The translations under genes were made by a program, and so were the position numbers. The notes below the pieces were generated by a model, which was given only the letters and a program-made list of their open reading frames with translations, made no database searches and was not told where the DNA came from. This document shows positions 13,701 through 28,700 of a stretch of 64,000 bases of DNA, piece by piece. Origin of the DNA: Chelydra serpentina. Its lineage: Eukaryota > Chordata > Testudines > Chelydridae. Positions within the stretch are counted from its first letter, which is position 1, and every line of letters starts with the position of its first letter. The DNA is taken from NCBI GenBank assembly GCA_037349315.1, contig JBAIAC010000059.1, forward strand, positions 20,430,501 through 20,494,500. Direction: 5' to 3'.

Positions 13701-16700
13701 ACCTTTATAAAACACCTTCAGAAGTACTATGTACTTTGATTAAAGAGCATGGACTATCAATGCCACCAGAAAGGTGTTAGTAAAACCCACTTTGAAAATA
13801 GAAGATTTCGAAATAACAAATCCTCCAGGTCTTGTGGCATTACCTATGAAAACCAAATCAGAAATAGAGGTTTCCCACTGACTTTGGTCTCTAGGAAGAC
13901 TATCCACTGATTCAAGAAACAAAGCTTCAGCAGTGCGCGACTGAAGTCATTCTTCTCTTTGAAGCACTGCTATTTAATTGCCATCAACATATCATGGGAA
14001 TGGCTAATGAGAATACAGCTTTTAAATTAGATAATAGTGTGTGTAGTTTGCACTTCCATACAGAAGCACAGAGTCTTTCCATCTTGGAAGTGTAAAAACT
14101 ATCATTCTTACCTCAAAGACTGTCTTTGCTGCATATCCTTGCACATCATCCCTGTTAATCACAATCTGAATAACTCTGTACCACACTTCTTCACTGACGT
14201 AGTCCCCAGCAATACGAATCAAATTCAAGATTGTATCCACATACCAGGTATAATCCACTGCATACTTCTCAGCTAGAATTGCAACCTTCAGCACCTGAGC
14301 AAAAGAAGAAACTGAAGTAAATCTAAATAAATCTACAATGAATGGGTATCCTTAGCTAAAAGGTATGATCCAAGCCAAGAAGTTACTGTAAAGCGCTGTA
14401 CTCTGAAAGAAGCGTTGAGTCAAGGAGGAATGTAGAAAACACCGTATCTAATGACAGGGTTCCAGAAATCCTTGCTCAAATAAAACCCTTATTGATGTTA
14501 GTGTCCGTTTTGCCTGAATATACACTTGGGCCATTAGTAAAGGCAGGCCAAACAATGTAGAAAAATATAGTTAATAAGATTTGAACCATTTAAGACCTGT
14601 GTATCTGAAAGTCAGAGCGCATTTGTTCTGCAGCAGCTTGGAGACAGTGTGATATACAGATACCTCATCTGGATTGGGGTACCAGCATTCCTTGAGAGAA
14701 GAGTAAACAAGTTAAAGCAGACTATGGTATCCTTGAGCTGTATAATTAATAAATAGGACAGTACCAGAAGTGAGATCTTTGATCGATTTAAACCATCCAA
14801 TTAAAGATTCTTGATCAGAGAACTCAATTTGTTGCAGTTGTACAGAGGAAAAAATATTCCCAGATTACCAGCATATAAAACACGCTCATACCCTGGGTAA
14901 AGCCTCAAAGGGTTACGGCTGTGAGTGGGTTCTGGAGGCCAATACTTAATACTACATCAAGTACCCAAGAATAGACATTTCAATAATTAATCTTCACTCA
15001 AATCTTCTCAGCATGTTTAAGGTGCTAAGAAAATATACCTGAGCACTTCCCCTCCACTTTAACTGTCACCTCATATAAAGTATTAGATTTCCAAGAAGTA
15101 CTCTGGATTAAAAGACAGTTCTTTGTTTTGGAACAATTAGAATATTACATACAGACATACTATACAAATTAGCACTTTGATTTAATTACACTAAGTTTTT
15201 AAACAAACTAGAAATCTGCTGTATATTGTACAATTTAACACTAATCTAACAAATACAAAATCTTGAGGCCAGTGAAGGACATTTGACAGTACAATACGCA
15301 GTTCTGCACCATCCAGAATTTGAGAACAAAAGTTTCATTTTTAATATCACACTCCTCCCACGGACAACACACACAATTCTAACAATAAAAAGCTAAATTA
15401 TTAGACTACAATCACCTTTCAGATCTCATGTTTTTAATTTTTGCTATCTTGAAAATATCTTTAATAGAGAGAGATTACACAACATCCAACAGCATACTGT
15501 GTTTTCCAATACAGGCTAATTGAGATTGGCAAAGGGGGACAAATAACTCACAATTTCTTCTCTAATGGAATAATCAGCAGTCTCCAAGTAATTTAGCATT
15601 TCGGCCACAATCTGCTGGGCATTGCTTCGGTCACACATGGCATACAGGAGGTCTACTGCTCTTTGTCTTACACTCACATCCCTTTCGGTCTGTAAGAGAA
15701 TCCATAATGTTCACTCAAAGTAAAAGTTCTATGGAAAATCATGTGACAGGAAAGAGAATCCAAAATTACTTCAACTTCCATTTGCAATTTATATAATTTA
15801 CTGAAGATGTAGCTTCCATATTGAACCCTGAATTAATGTTAAGGGTTGATTGTAACAATTGCCACAGTTATCTGTGGTATTCCTACATAGAGGTACTATG
15901 CAAGTTCATTCTGCAACCAAGAATCTAGGAGTTCACTGTATTTCCAGTAATACAAGCTGCCTGCTTCATTCCCATCTCCATCACACATCTAGGGAAGGGG
16001 TTAGCTGAGGCCTATTTATTTATTTTGGGCAAGTTATTGTGTAAAAGTTACTTCATAGTTAATGCACTTTGTTTTTCTACTGTATATTTTAAAATTTGTA
16101 GAAGTGTGTGGAGGACAGGAAAGGCACTTAGTATAAAAGGACATATCAAACCAGTACCCTACCAAGTAATGCAGAGATAGTACTGGCCCATTTAACCCTT
16201 ATAGCCCATTACCTTTTTGTATAGAACGCCACCTTATGGGACATTAATGAGCATTACTAAGATTGTCAAGTTGTCAGAACCAGGGGGAAATTAACTAGCT
16301 ATCTGGAGGTTTTAAATCAGACATATTCAGCGTTAATGGCAGTTGCAGTTAAATGCATTAAGGGTACTTGCTGTGACAAACTGGGGCATGTAGCCCACCT
16401 TATGAATCTAGAAGAAAAATAATACACTTCAGAGGTGCTACTGGACAGAACACTGAAGAAATCAAGATATCTGCTAAAAAACAATTCTGTACTGTGTTTT
16501 GAATCTGTTGCCCTTGTATTGAATTCATTAGCAGATTTTTAATCAGTGAATGTCTGAATTGCAATTGTGCCTAGAGTAGTGGGGTTTGAGGCACAAACAT
16601 CCGTCCACTGATAAAAACCTGCAAGAATGTACGTTACAGACTACTGCTTCCTTCCTTTTCAAGTCTTGTCTCCTGACATTTGAATGTTATTATAGTGTGG

Positions 16701-19700
16701 CTTAGGTAAGAAAACTCATGACATGAATACTCTGAGAAGTAAGAACACTGATGAGCTTAGCACAAGGGCAACAGATTCAAAACGGATGCAGAACATATGC
16801 CAGAATTTTTAAACGCTTGATATTTACCTTCAATGCATTGATAACTGTTTCTATATGAGTTTTCACGGCTTCATGGGAAAATTCAGAGCTGGCAAGCGTG
16901 CACATGCTTTCCAGTGCTAGATAACGCAGATTAGTTTCCCGGTGCTGCAAGAACTGACCTAGTTGGTTACAGGCACGGACTAGCAGGTTTGGCTCACTGC
17001 ACAGAACACGACAGAAAGTGAAAGAGGGTAAAAAGCAACAAATTAGAAAAATATTGTAAGAACACTAGGTAATTACTCCACAAGAATAGTGTGCATCAGA
17101 ATTGGCTTTATTATAAAGGAATAAGAATCAAACAAACTACTCAAGTGTCCCTACGGAGATAATAAGTGCACATCTATGTATTGCAGGAGATAGTTAAGTT
17201 TTCAGATATTGTAAACATTCATAGCCTCTCTCTAGATTACAGAAGTGGGTTAAGACAACACCAAAACAATCAATTCTCTGGTGCACCATTCCAGAGCCCA
17301 CAAATATTGTTCCAATCGAAATATGTCCAGCTGCCCCCCAACTAAGGCATGTAATTCCCTGCATTATGCAGATGAATGCAAGGCTCACACAGATACACTC
17401 CTCCTCCCATTCACTACCAGATCACTAAAAACAGTTTTCCTCCTTCATGGAGGCATCCTGTGCAGTTTCCACATTAAAAAATAGCAAACCTGTATTTTAT
17501 TGCGATGGTGAGTCGATATGGAACACAGGATCCCAGGAGGCTACACAGGGCTGCTTAGGCCACCATAAAAGCATAACCCTGATACATCTTGGTATTAAAG
17601 CAGAAACCAATGTAGTTTTATTGCCAAATAAAGAAGTTTATCCAAGATACAGCCCAGCCCAGATTGTCTGAAGCCTTGTTGGCCCCCAAGCAGTTATTCA
17701 GTTTTTAAATCAAGTACAAATTAAGTACCTAAAACTTACTGAAGAAATTAAGTACAGTATAGCATAGCATAAACAGTCAAGACTCCATATAGATATTCTT
17801 GCAATTAAGTGTTATTAGAGTGGATTTTCATCTATACTAGGACTCAAATAGTAGACCTGCTGTAGCTGCTTGGCATTTTAGGATTTTTGCAGCAGCAAAG
17901 ACAGCTAAAAAAGGTGAATATAAGACTTTGCTTCCACTATGGATAATACAGACTCAGCTTGTACAAACCGAATAGTGTTTTTCAGTAGAGTTATGGTTAT
18001 GCATTGTTCAAATGCGAACAAGAAGCAAAAACTAAAATGATGGCCCATTTTGAAGTCAAAACCATTCTCAAACAAGTGAGCATGCAATATCTGTGTGCAG
18101 TCAGCAAAAATAATTTATTTTTTATTTTTTCAAGTTTACAAGATAACCCTACAGGTACACATGTACATGAGGAGAAAGCTATACTCTTGCTCAATGAATA
18201 TGATTTTATATATTTCACGTGTCCTTTGTGTATATTCTTTCAAGTGACCTGGGTTCAAGTATACTCTTTAAAATCTAAATGGAAACAGTTATCATAAAAT
18301 AGCAGGTTACAGGTAGTAATTTTCAGGAGATGGTAATAGAAAATGAAACTGAATTTTATTAGAAAGTAAATTAATGTTAAAGGACAATGTCAAGCGTGGT
18401 AGCCTTAAGGATTGCACTACAAGTAGTAGACTCACCTGTCATGGTGTATAATTAAGCTTATTGCCTCAAACAGCACAGCATTCTTTGCATTTGAGTGTTG
18501 CACTTTCTTAGATTTGGGGGGCTCTTGAGCTTTGTTAAGGATCGTTTCCAGGCATTCTGTGAGACGACCTCGCACCGCAGCATCTTCTGGAGGAAACAAG
18601 ACAAACTGTCGGACAACTTCATTTTGGCTCAACACTACGGATTAAATACCCATCCTTGCCGTCAGGTGAAGTTATTCCCCAATTGAGAAGAAAATTGTTG
18701 GTGTCAGCACTAAATTTACAGAAGAACTCTATGAACATAAGGGTGGAATTGGAAGACTCGCTACATTGCATGGAACAATGTTGGCAACTAACGCGATTCT
18801 TTACCCCATTACCTGGAGGTGGATAGCACTGTAACAACCTCAAAAGCTTTACAGACAACCAAGGAGCAGGGACAAAATAATAGGTGTAATCCTGGAGATC
18901 GGTTGATGCAGATGTCACAATCTGTAAAAACACAAATAATCAGCATCTGAATGAACGAAGTTCATAAGATCATCTGACATTATGAAAATGTTCACTATTC
19001 TTTTTAAATACCAATACAATGTGTAAATGAACTTACAGTTAGACATACATTTTAATAGTATATAAAGGCAAAGTATAAATTTCATCTTCAGTAGGCTGAA
19101 CAAATCACCTAATAGGGATTAATGTGCAAGTAATACAATAAGTAATTTAAAAATAAATATACGTAAATAAGAAATTGAAGAATATCAGTTGTACCAGTAA
19201 TCAATAACTCCGCCAATTAAAAATGTCCTATATTTAGTTTTATAGGACTAAAGAAACCTAATTTAATAAAGACTGAAAAGAGTTTGTTCAAAAACAAAAC
19301 AGGTGAGTGAGAAAAAAAAATCATGCACCATTTCACCAGCGGATGGTGCAGATAGTGGCAAAGTGAACCCTTGATGGATTCATAGGCTTCAGATTGATAC
19401 TGCAAAAAAAATCAGCAGAGCTTCTCTTTTACAGGATTTATTAATTTCATTTTGGGAGAGCTATTTTTGGCAATTTTGAGGGTTTTTTTATTCAAAATTC
19501 AGGTTTTTCAGGACTCTCTTTGTATATAGAGTAATCCTTGAAATGTTCCCTAGTCTACTTTAACATAATTTTGTTTTAAATAGTACTACATTAAAATGTA
19601 CTAGGTAATCTTTAGTGCACACTAGCAGGGTCTACACAGACTAATGAATGCACAACACATTAGCCACTTTGGAAGTCCACATTACTTCTCTGTGTAGACA

Positions 19701-22700
19701 AAACCATAGATACAAGTAATCATTTCTTGTATTTTTCCGGTGATTATTGGATAAACACCAATTTCATTATTTTGCATTAGTGGTGTTTTATCAGTGATCA
19801 GTGATTAAAACCAAAAATCAGAAGCCTTATCAGATACAGAAGTGCCTTGCGGCGTTCACGACCTCTAATACCAAGATGAAAATCTCATCTATTTTGCCAA
19901 GAAAGTTTGTACTGCAAAATCTTTTCTACTGTTTATCAAAATATTTTGAACCTATAAAGAACAATATTTCTCTAGGTTCTTTCGCCATCTGACAGCGAGG
20001 CTGGGAGACCGAGGGAATTCAGATCTGGTGCAAAACTGACCTTTTGTTTGGTAACATGAGGTCTGGAATCAGAGGGGATGATCTTAGCTGGCAGACGGAT
20101 TGTGTATCTCAGTGAACCAAAATTGTCTCTGCTACACTGGTACTATTAATATCTTTGCACAGTACTGCCTGATCTTGTGCAATACCCTCAGAAATAAACA
20201 CAGAATAGGTGGGTTTGTATATATTGGGTCCTTGACCACCAGGTTAGAAAAGCAACCAAAAGGGAGCCTGGGATGATAACTCTCTCTAGAACAGAAGACC
20301 TGGCACTTGTGTACTGTTGTATATCACAAATAGGTCCATGCAATGGTAACCATAATCTAAAACGTCTTATTTGAGTGAGTCTTTGATCTCCCACTTGTGA
20401 TTGGAGATGAACTAGCCACTTAGCTCGCCCCCTAGGCTATTCTGCAGACCACATAAGCATACTTGAAGTGTTTCTTTCTAGAGGTTGGGGTTCAGACCCA
20501 ATGAAATGAAATGTGGTCAGTGAATCCTTCAGCAAATGAAGAGCATCATCTGTTTTGGAATTAAGTCTGGCCCTTCAAAGGCCAAATACTCTAACATGGA
20601 CTGAACCTCCTGTGCAAAGCCAGAGCTCTGAAGGCATGAAGCTCTTATTACTGCCATGGCCTTTGATCCTGAGGCAGTGTCTGCCGCACCCAATGCGGCT
20701 GTAGGTAGGGTTTGGCCACCAATAAACAATTGCCCCTCTTATATGTTGGAGATGGGTATTAACATTTGAGGAGAGAACAAACCTGAAACAATGAGTAAAC
20801 AAGTTAGCCAGCAATATTGGGAAGTCCACTGAAAGACTGCACAAATGGAGATCTGAAATCTGCCACTTTGGAGAGAGAGAATTCTTGGCAATTGTTTTAG
20901 GGGAGTGGGTACTTAACCAGCTCAAAAGTCTGATGTGTCTCCACATGCTGTAACAGAACGGTTTCCCAATGTTAAGTTGGCTGGACATGAAGGGGAAATA
21001 ATTTGTAGTAAATAGTCAAATAAAATATTTCACTGCTTACAGTTAAATTATGCACCAGTGGATTTCTTCATCTTTAAGGACATATGCGAAATGTTTATGG
21101 ATGTTCAGTTCATCAGCAACAGACCAATAAAATATTAACTAAGAAGGGCTATACGAGTGCTTTGCAAACATTACTATTCAACAGAGATTGAAATCACTTG
21201 CAGATGCAATACAGCAAGTGTGTTTCAGAGCAAACTATAACCCAAGTCTGTTAACTCAGTCCAAGTGAATCTGATCTAGAAAGTTAAACAGTTCTGATTA
21301 CATTTCACTGTGGCTGTTTAACAAGAGACTTACTCTGCTTAGCCTAGAGACAGCCAAAGATACCGAAGTTTTAAACTCTTCTGGGTTCTTCTGTGCCAAA
21401 GTAGTGATAAGACTGGTAGCAGCAGTAACCACACCCTGAAAGAAAACAGAATTGCTAATGTTTTTGTTCAAATATCAAATATTTAAAATCTACAATTGTT
21501 TAAAAGCTTCAAATGAAAGACGGACATTTGTTATGTACCAGACACCCAAATTTATCCTTAAATTTAATACAGTATAATCTTCCTTAGTGTATATTATTAA
21601 GCCTAAAAGCCAAAATCCAGTTTGCATTAATCCACAGTTGTAAGTGATGCCTTAAATTAAGATAGCTGGCTTTTCTCAATTTTTTTCCAAGTAGGAAAAG
21701 GAAAGGTAGTGAGACTTCCTGGATACTCCCTCTTATCCACCCTTTCTCCACTACATAGCCCCAGAATTGGTAACCCTCCCTTTTGGCCAAAGGCTGAAAT
21801 GATTATTATTTATGTTTGTTAAAAAGTAAGAATACTGTCAGCTCAGTGCTATTGCATGACACATTTGCTGTGTTTTCAGTGGTATGCTACACTATGCCTT
21901 GCTTGCATTGATAGTGCTCTATATTTTTATTAAGGAAGAATAGCCCTATCAAAGATCAGAAAAGCAGGATTTCAATCTAATTCTGAATGGCAAAACAAAT
22001 ATACATTCCAAGTAAGGTATAGTAAAAACAAATTATGCAATGGAAGAACAATAAACAGCTAGGAAGGAGCGATCTTGCTTTTGCAAGAGGAGCATGGAAG
22101 ACAGGATGCCGATCCCAATTGTGACAGCAGGCTAGCTGCAAACATCTTGTCTATTATGTTTCACTTATCATGAAATGAGAACTTCATATGGTTTGATTAT
22201 TAAGTTTCAATGTAGCTTAAGTACCCCTATATGCACTGCCAACTGCTGTTTTGAAAATAATGTACAGCAATATGCAATCACATCCACACCCAAGATGACA
22301 ATGCTGCGATTTCAGGGTCCTGTCATTTTCCTATATTGATAGTAATAGGCGCTTAATTTATACCACACAAGAGGAGTTTTAGGTGTTTGTGAAACATGCG
22401 CGTGTGTGCACACACTTATATGGGACACAAGTTTTATTTAAAACCAGGCGTACAGTAGAACACATGGGAATACCAACCCCTTACCGATATAGGCCTAAAT
22501 ACTGACTAATTCTAGACATTAAGTACCTTTCCCAGAGTAAGCAGAGCTCCGTGTAGCTCAAAAGCATGTCTCTTTTACCAACAGCAGCTGGTCCAATAAA
22601 TGATATTGCCTCACCCACCTGATTTCTCTAATTCTAGACGTGACTCTCAGGAATCAGTATAACCAATATCTGATTAAAAGCGAGGCTATGGGGTATCTTT

Positions 22701-25700
22701 ATTTCTCTCTTTAGGAGAACTGCAATTCAACCTGTGTTTTGTTTTGTTTTTAAATACTCAGTGATGCAAAAATGTAAATAGCGGATATGAATTAGTCTCA
22801 CAGCAATTTAAATAGTTTCCTTCAGTTAACATATTAACAGCAACTAGGATTTCCCCTACAGTGACTGGGCTAGATCACTGAATGGCATCCCAGAAGAAAT
22901 AATGCTATCTTACCAAATGCTGGTCATTGAGAAGATGCACCACCCTGGATGTCCAATCTCCCATGGGAACAAAGTCAGGGGAAGTTCTGTACAAACGCAG
23001 CAAGCACAAGGCAGCACTCTGCTTCACACTATCCATGGTGTCTCTGCAAGATAACACCACTTTTCAGCCCAAATTAAGAGTCTTGGTACTACACAGTGGA
23101 CCAGTATCTGGTCATGCTTTTCACAGGCCATTAAACACTATTATCCAGAAGTAAACAAGAATGGAAACCAGCATAAGGGGTTTTTGTATTTTTTTTAATT
23201 TAAATTACTTTCAACTACTTTAAATTTGTTATTAAGTACTTTGATAAGTGGTTTAAAAATTTAGCTAGTTAAACTAACTGGTGTAACTTCTTCTATATCC
23301 TTTGCTAAACACTATTTGGCAACATAAAAGCAATAGTGAGACACAACACTCCCTCATTTTCTAAAGCAATAGTACACAGGAGATTTTTCTTCACTCTACA
23401 GCTGGAAGTACACTAGTGTTAGAGATGTGATAAGTCACGGTAAAGAAATACCAATGATCTTCAGTCAGAATACATTTGAAATTAGAGAAGGGATGAGAGT
23501 GAAACCAGGATCTCAAGGTAGATGTTGTAGTTGAAAAATGATTTACAAATATTGTATGACTTATTTCCAAGAGAAGAGATACCAAAAGATGCTGTCTGGA
23601 GAGCACCATCAAACTCCATATACTTAAATTTGCCTTAGCGACAAAGGGTCCTGTGGCACCTTATAGACTAACAGAGGTATTGGAGCATAAGCTTTCGTGG
23701 GTGAATACCCACTTCTTCGGATGCAAGCAGTGGAAGTGCTTTCCACTGCTTGCATCCAAAGAAGTGGGTATTCACCCACGAAAGCTTATGCTCCAATACC
23801 TCTGTTAGTCTATAAGGTGCCACAGGACCCTTTGTCGCTTCTACAAATCCAGACTAACACGGCTACCCCTCTGATCCTTAATTTGCCTTGTCCATTAAGA
23901 ATAACTCACAATCTTTGAGACTATGAATGGCTAGCCAACTACAAAAGCAGTTTCTCCTCCCTTGGTGTTCACACCTCAACTGCTAGAAGAGGGCCTCACC
24001 CTCCTGATTAAGCTAACCTCGTTATCTCTAGCCTGACTCTTCCCTGCACATTTATATCTGCCCCTGGACATTTCCACGGCTTGCATCCGAAGAAGTGGGT
24101 ATTCACCCACAAAAGCTTATGCTTCAATATCTCTGTTAGTCTATAAGGTGCCACAGGACCCTTTGTCGCTTCTCACAATCTTTAGGAAACGTGATTCATG
24201 AACAAGCCAATACATTTAAATTTCTAGGGCATTACTTGATTTCTGTAGTGGTATCCTGCTGGATACCACATTATGGAACTAAAAGGTTTTCCTTTCATCC
24301 ACATGACTTAAGACAAAATTAAATGCAGCCCTTTATTGTATGGGGAGCTGGTAAATAATCTAAATTTAGGATTTGCTAACCCTAAAATCTGAATAACTTT
24401 TGAAATTCAGCAAGGACAAAACCCTGAGGGCTAAACTGTCTTTTGCTTGTCTCATGAAATTCTGTTCAGGCTTGGCTGAGCTCTGCAATGTTCAACCACC
24501 ATTTATTTACCTTCTGTTGCTTGTGTACATCAGGAAAGTCAAAGTAACGGACTATGATTATTCTAACAAGCCAGGCCCATGCTGCTGTTGCCACAGCAAC
24601 TGTACCACCACATCACTGTACTAAGAGCAACTGGAAAATGCCAGAGCATTTGTGGAAGTGACTAGGGAGAGGAAGGGGAAGGAGTCTTGCAGAGCCTGCT
24701 CCATTCAGATCTAGTACATGACTTAATGTCCCATCCTCTTTTGGGTGCCAATATATGAGGCAGAAGCTCTAGGACCGCCTAGAGGATGGCGGATCCCCTG
24801 ATGAAGATACAGGATAGGGGATTGTTAGTGTCACACAGTGAAAATAGGTAGAAATTTAAAAAAAAAAAAAAAAAAAACCTGAGGAAGTTACATACAAAGA
24901 ATCTTTGGAAGAATGGTTTTTAAGTGGCAAAGTCAAGCTCTTAAATTAGGAAATGTTAGATTTACAACTGCATGTGCACAATTAAGGTTGCATGTGCATT
25001 GTGATGCAAATTTCTAGTTATATGATCATGTGCAATTTTTTCCACAGGATCAGTACATAGAATGAACAAAGCCAGAATTAATCTGGCACAAGCAAGTACA
25101 TCTGGCACTATCTCGAGGGCTTGACTTTACAACCCAATTATCTTTTTAGTATGCAATACATTCAATTATTTTTCTATTACAATGATGAGAGGTGAATGAG
25201 GCAAACAAAAATCTAGTTCATATTTCAAAAAATGTATGAGAAGGATCCATACCAATTAAGAGTACTTAATACTAATAAAGAAAGCAGAACTGAACTGAAC
25301 TACTACCTGGAGGTTTTCATTTCTTTTAAATCCTGATAATTCTCATTAACATAGGCCTAGTCCTATGACCATAATTTCTTATTACACTGTTACTGGGGTG
25401 AACTCCAGTCAGATAATAGTTGCCAAACTTTTGTTTTGGCCACAGACTTGCTGGGCAAAACAGGGGGAAAAGATTAGTGGCAATTTAAAAGAAAACAGTC
25501 ACTCAAATGATTTCCTGTGGATATAAACCTTGCCTATTCCTATGTACACCTAGAAAGGAAATGTGGATTTTGGAGGAAGCTCGAATATACGGTGCAAAAA
25601 ACATTTTCACCTTCCTAATGAAATCATAGTTTGCAATAATGAGTTTCCAATGGAGTACATTTCTAATAAGGAAATCGGAAGTTGAAGTATGGTGTTTTCA

Positions 25701-28700
25701 GATTCATTCACTGCCCATTTTAATAGGATTTATCTGAACGGGAAAAAAGGAACAGCTTTTGTTTTCCCAGGCAAAATATTTGGGATCACACTTCTGGGAC
25801 AAAAAGCAGATACTTTTTAAAAATTCTTCATAGATACGTGGGTAATGAACTGGAATCTGCAAAAATGCAATTTGGGTTATTAGCCGAGAGGTCAAGAGGT
25901 AATTAGGCCAAAATATTTTAACTTGTGTGAAAAAAGTTAAGTTTTGATATCTCTGTTTAGTCACTTAAGCAAGCAACCGGATTTTCAGGTTTGTTGAGCA
26001 CTTACCTTCAGTTCCTAATGATGGCAATTGGCACCTCTAGAACATCAGGTCACTTAGGTGCCTAAATATGGCTTTTGACCCCTAACTTTATGCTGAGAAC
26101 CACTAGTACTACCTACTGTTGGGCAGTTGTTTCAAACACAATACATACCCAGCTACAAGTATTTTTGGAATTTCTCCAGCAAATGCTTCTGCCATCTCCC
26201 GGCTACCCACGTTGGCTATACAATGCAAAGCTAGTCCCATGAAGGTGGGGTTGCGGCTGGCCAGGTCATTCTTGATTGCATTGTTTATCAAGCGGATCAG
26301 CTCACTGTTGGAGTTCACTAGCACTGAGATGAAAAGATATCCCTGTGGTTCAGAAAAGGAACAAGAAAGTAATATTTCTGATAAATCAAGCCTGCTAAAA
26401 CTAATTTTAAGTCTTTTGCTAATATTGTAAGGTATTCTATGCACTCATGCAGTTCCCCTCCAGCAACACTTGTCCTTACAGCTCTCCCAAGAGTTCTGTG
26501 TAAACAAGTCCCTGGAATTTCAGTCCGATAATAGAATAAAGAGATCCAGAGTTGCAGAGTACAATAACAATGTTTTCAGAGGGAAGAAAAAAAAAAATCA
26601 CCTGTACATTTCACCCAAATCATATATTTTGCTCCTCAAAGACCCGAGCTCTGCTCAGTACTTGTCACACACCACCACTTCCCATGCACCTAGTAAATGC
26701 TAGTTCTCCTATTAGGGACATTAAAAAGGAGAATATACCTTCTACATTCTGACAGTTAACTAAACTCATTATGGTTTATTCTCCCTCCACACCCTACCTC
26801 CAAATGTGCTGTTTAACAGAGGTCCGAGGTATGTGATTTTTTTTTTAAGCTTTGACTGTATCGTTTCAGTTACCCTCTAAACATAGGTTTTCCTCTGAGT
26901 GGGATTCCATAAAATGTCTAATGTTCTACTTAAAGAAAGTACCTTGTCTAATGGAATGTGTGTGTCTTGGTAAGGTACATTAAAAATGTAACATGACTAG
27001 TCTTCTGTTGCAGTTAGTGCAACATTTATTTTAGAGGTGAAAAAGGCAACAAAATCCTTCAAAGTTACTTAGCCAAACAAGGAAAGGACTCATCTGTACA
27101 GCTAAAATTTACTCTGCAATCCCAGCTAGAACCAAGCTAAGACCATGCAGAAAGAAGGCAAGAAAAAAAACAAAAACACAATTTATTTAAGCAGTTAGTT
27201 ATATAGCGAGGCAGGACAGGATAGGCAGCATGACATTTCATAGATATTTCGTTCTTCAGGGTTGAGACATTACTCACAATTTGTTTCTCTGTGTATCTGT
27301 TAGAACTCAGTAGGTTTACAGCCTCCATGTGGCCAAAGTCAATATCATGCCCCAGGAGGAAGATGAAAAGTAGCTTGCAGACATACTTTTTCTTACTGTA
27401 GCCATCCAGAGCCTTGTCACCTAGTAAACAATTAAGAAAAAACATATTTGAAAACCAAGACTCTTTGAAATGCAGCACAGGCCAACATTTGTATTTCTCC
27501 GTATGGCCCCACACTAGCATTCTAGTATTGCACAGTACCATTCAAGTACCGCAGCATGTGCTAAATGTTGTTTAAAGAGTTTAGTTTTATCCTGTCAGTT
27601 TTCATTATTTATGTTTAAGGTTCTTTTGATCCATTAGATGGGAGAATCTATGCAAGTGCTTATTACACAATACAAAAGTTATTGGGTAGCTTGACTAGAT
27701 ATTCTGATGGACACTTCTGACTGTAAAAATCTATTAATACATTCAGATTTAAAACACCACAAAGTGACTTAGAATACTTTTGAACTAAGCTGCAAAGCAA
27801 GCAAACACTGATCAAATGTCTCTACAAAACACTGGCACCAGAACACCGGCAACCGAATATGCTAGGGCTGTTGATTAATCGCAGTTAACTCACATGATTA
27901 ACTCAAAAAAATTAATCGTGAAATCATACTGTTAAACAATAGAATACCAATTGAAATTTATAAAATAAATATTTTGGATGTTTTTCTACATTTTCATATA
28001 TACTGTATTGTGTGTTGTAATTCAAATCAAAGTGTACATTATTTTTATTACAAATATTTGCACTGTAAAAATGATAAACAAAAGAAATAGTGTATTTCAA
28101 TTCATCTCATACAATCTGTCGTGAAAATGCAACTTACAAATGTAGATTTTTTTTGTTACATAACTGCACTCAAACACAAAACAATGTAAACCTTCAGAGC
28201 CTACAAGTCCACTCAGTCCTACTTCTTGTTCGGCCAATAGCGAAGACAAACAAGTTTGTTTACATTTACAGGAGATAATGCTGCCCACTTCTTATTTACA
28301 ATGTCACCAGAAAGTGAGAACAGGCATTTACATGGCCATTGGGGAGAGATAGCTCAGTGGTTTGAGCACTGGCCTGCTAAACCCAGAGTTGTGAGTTCAA
28401 TCCTTGAGTGGGCCATTTAGGGATCTGGGGCAAAAATTGGGGATTGGTCCTGCTTTGAGCAGGGGGTTGGACTAGATGACCTCCTAAGGTCCCTTCCAAC
28501 CCTGATATTCTATGGCACTTTTGTAGCCGGCATTGCAAGGTATTTACATGCCAGATATGCTAAACATTCATATGCCCCTTCATGCTTCGGCCACCATTCC
28601 AGAGGACATGCTTCAATGCTGATGACGCTCATTAAAAAAAATAAAAAATCCGTTAATTAAATTTGTGACTGAACTCCTTGAGGGAGAATTTTATGTCCCC

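Larger units (their letters stand above)
18922..21333 (-). other. AP2A2 intron 6
   Basis: A 2.4-kb GT-AG intron. It holds a short MITE relic (19628-19705) and a probable DIRS-like gag fragment (about 20440-20780). Otherwise unclassified. Confidence 0.65.
23044..26148 (-). other. AP2A2 intron 4
   Basis: A 3.1-kb GT-AG intron. It holds two Penelope-like insertions 40 bp apart, a 20-base A run (24858-24877) and an ancient repeat copy at 25965-26105. Other parts are unclassified. Confidence 0.7.

Noticed and set aside
23637..23876. Assembly artefact as the cause of the inverted repeat
   Set aside because: The palindrome sits inside its own target duplication, and independent copies with different duplications show the same geometry.
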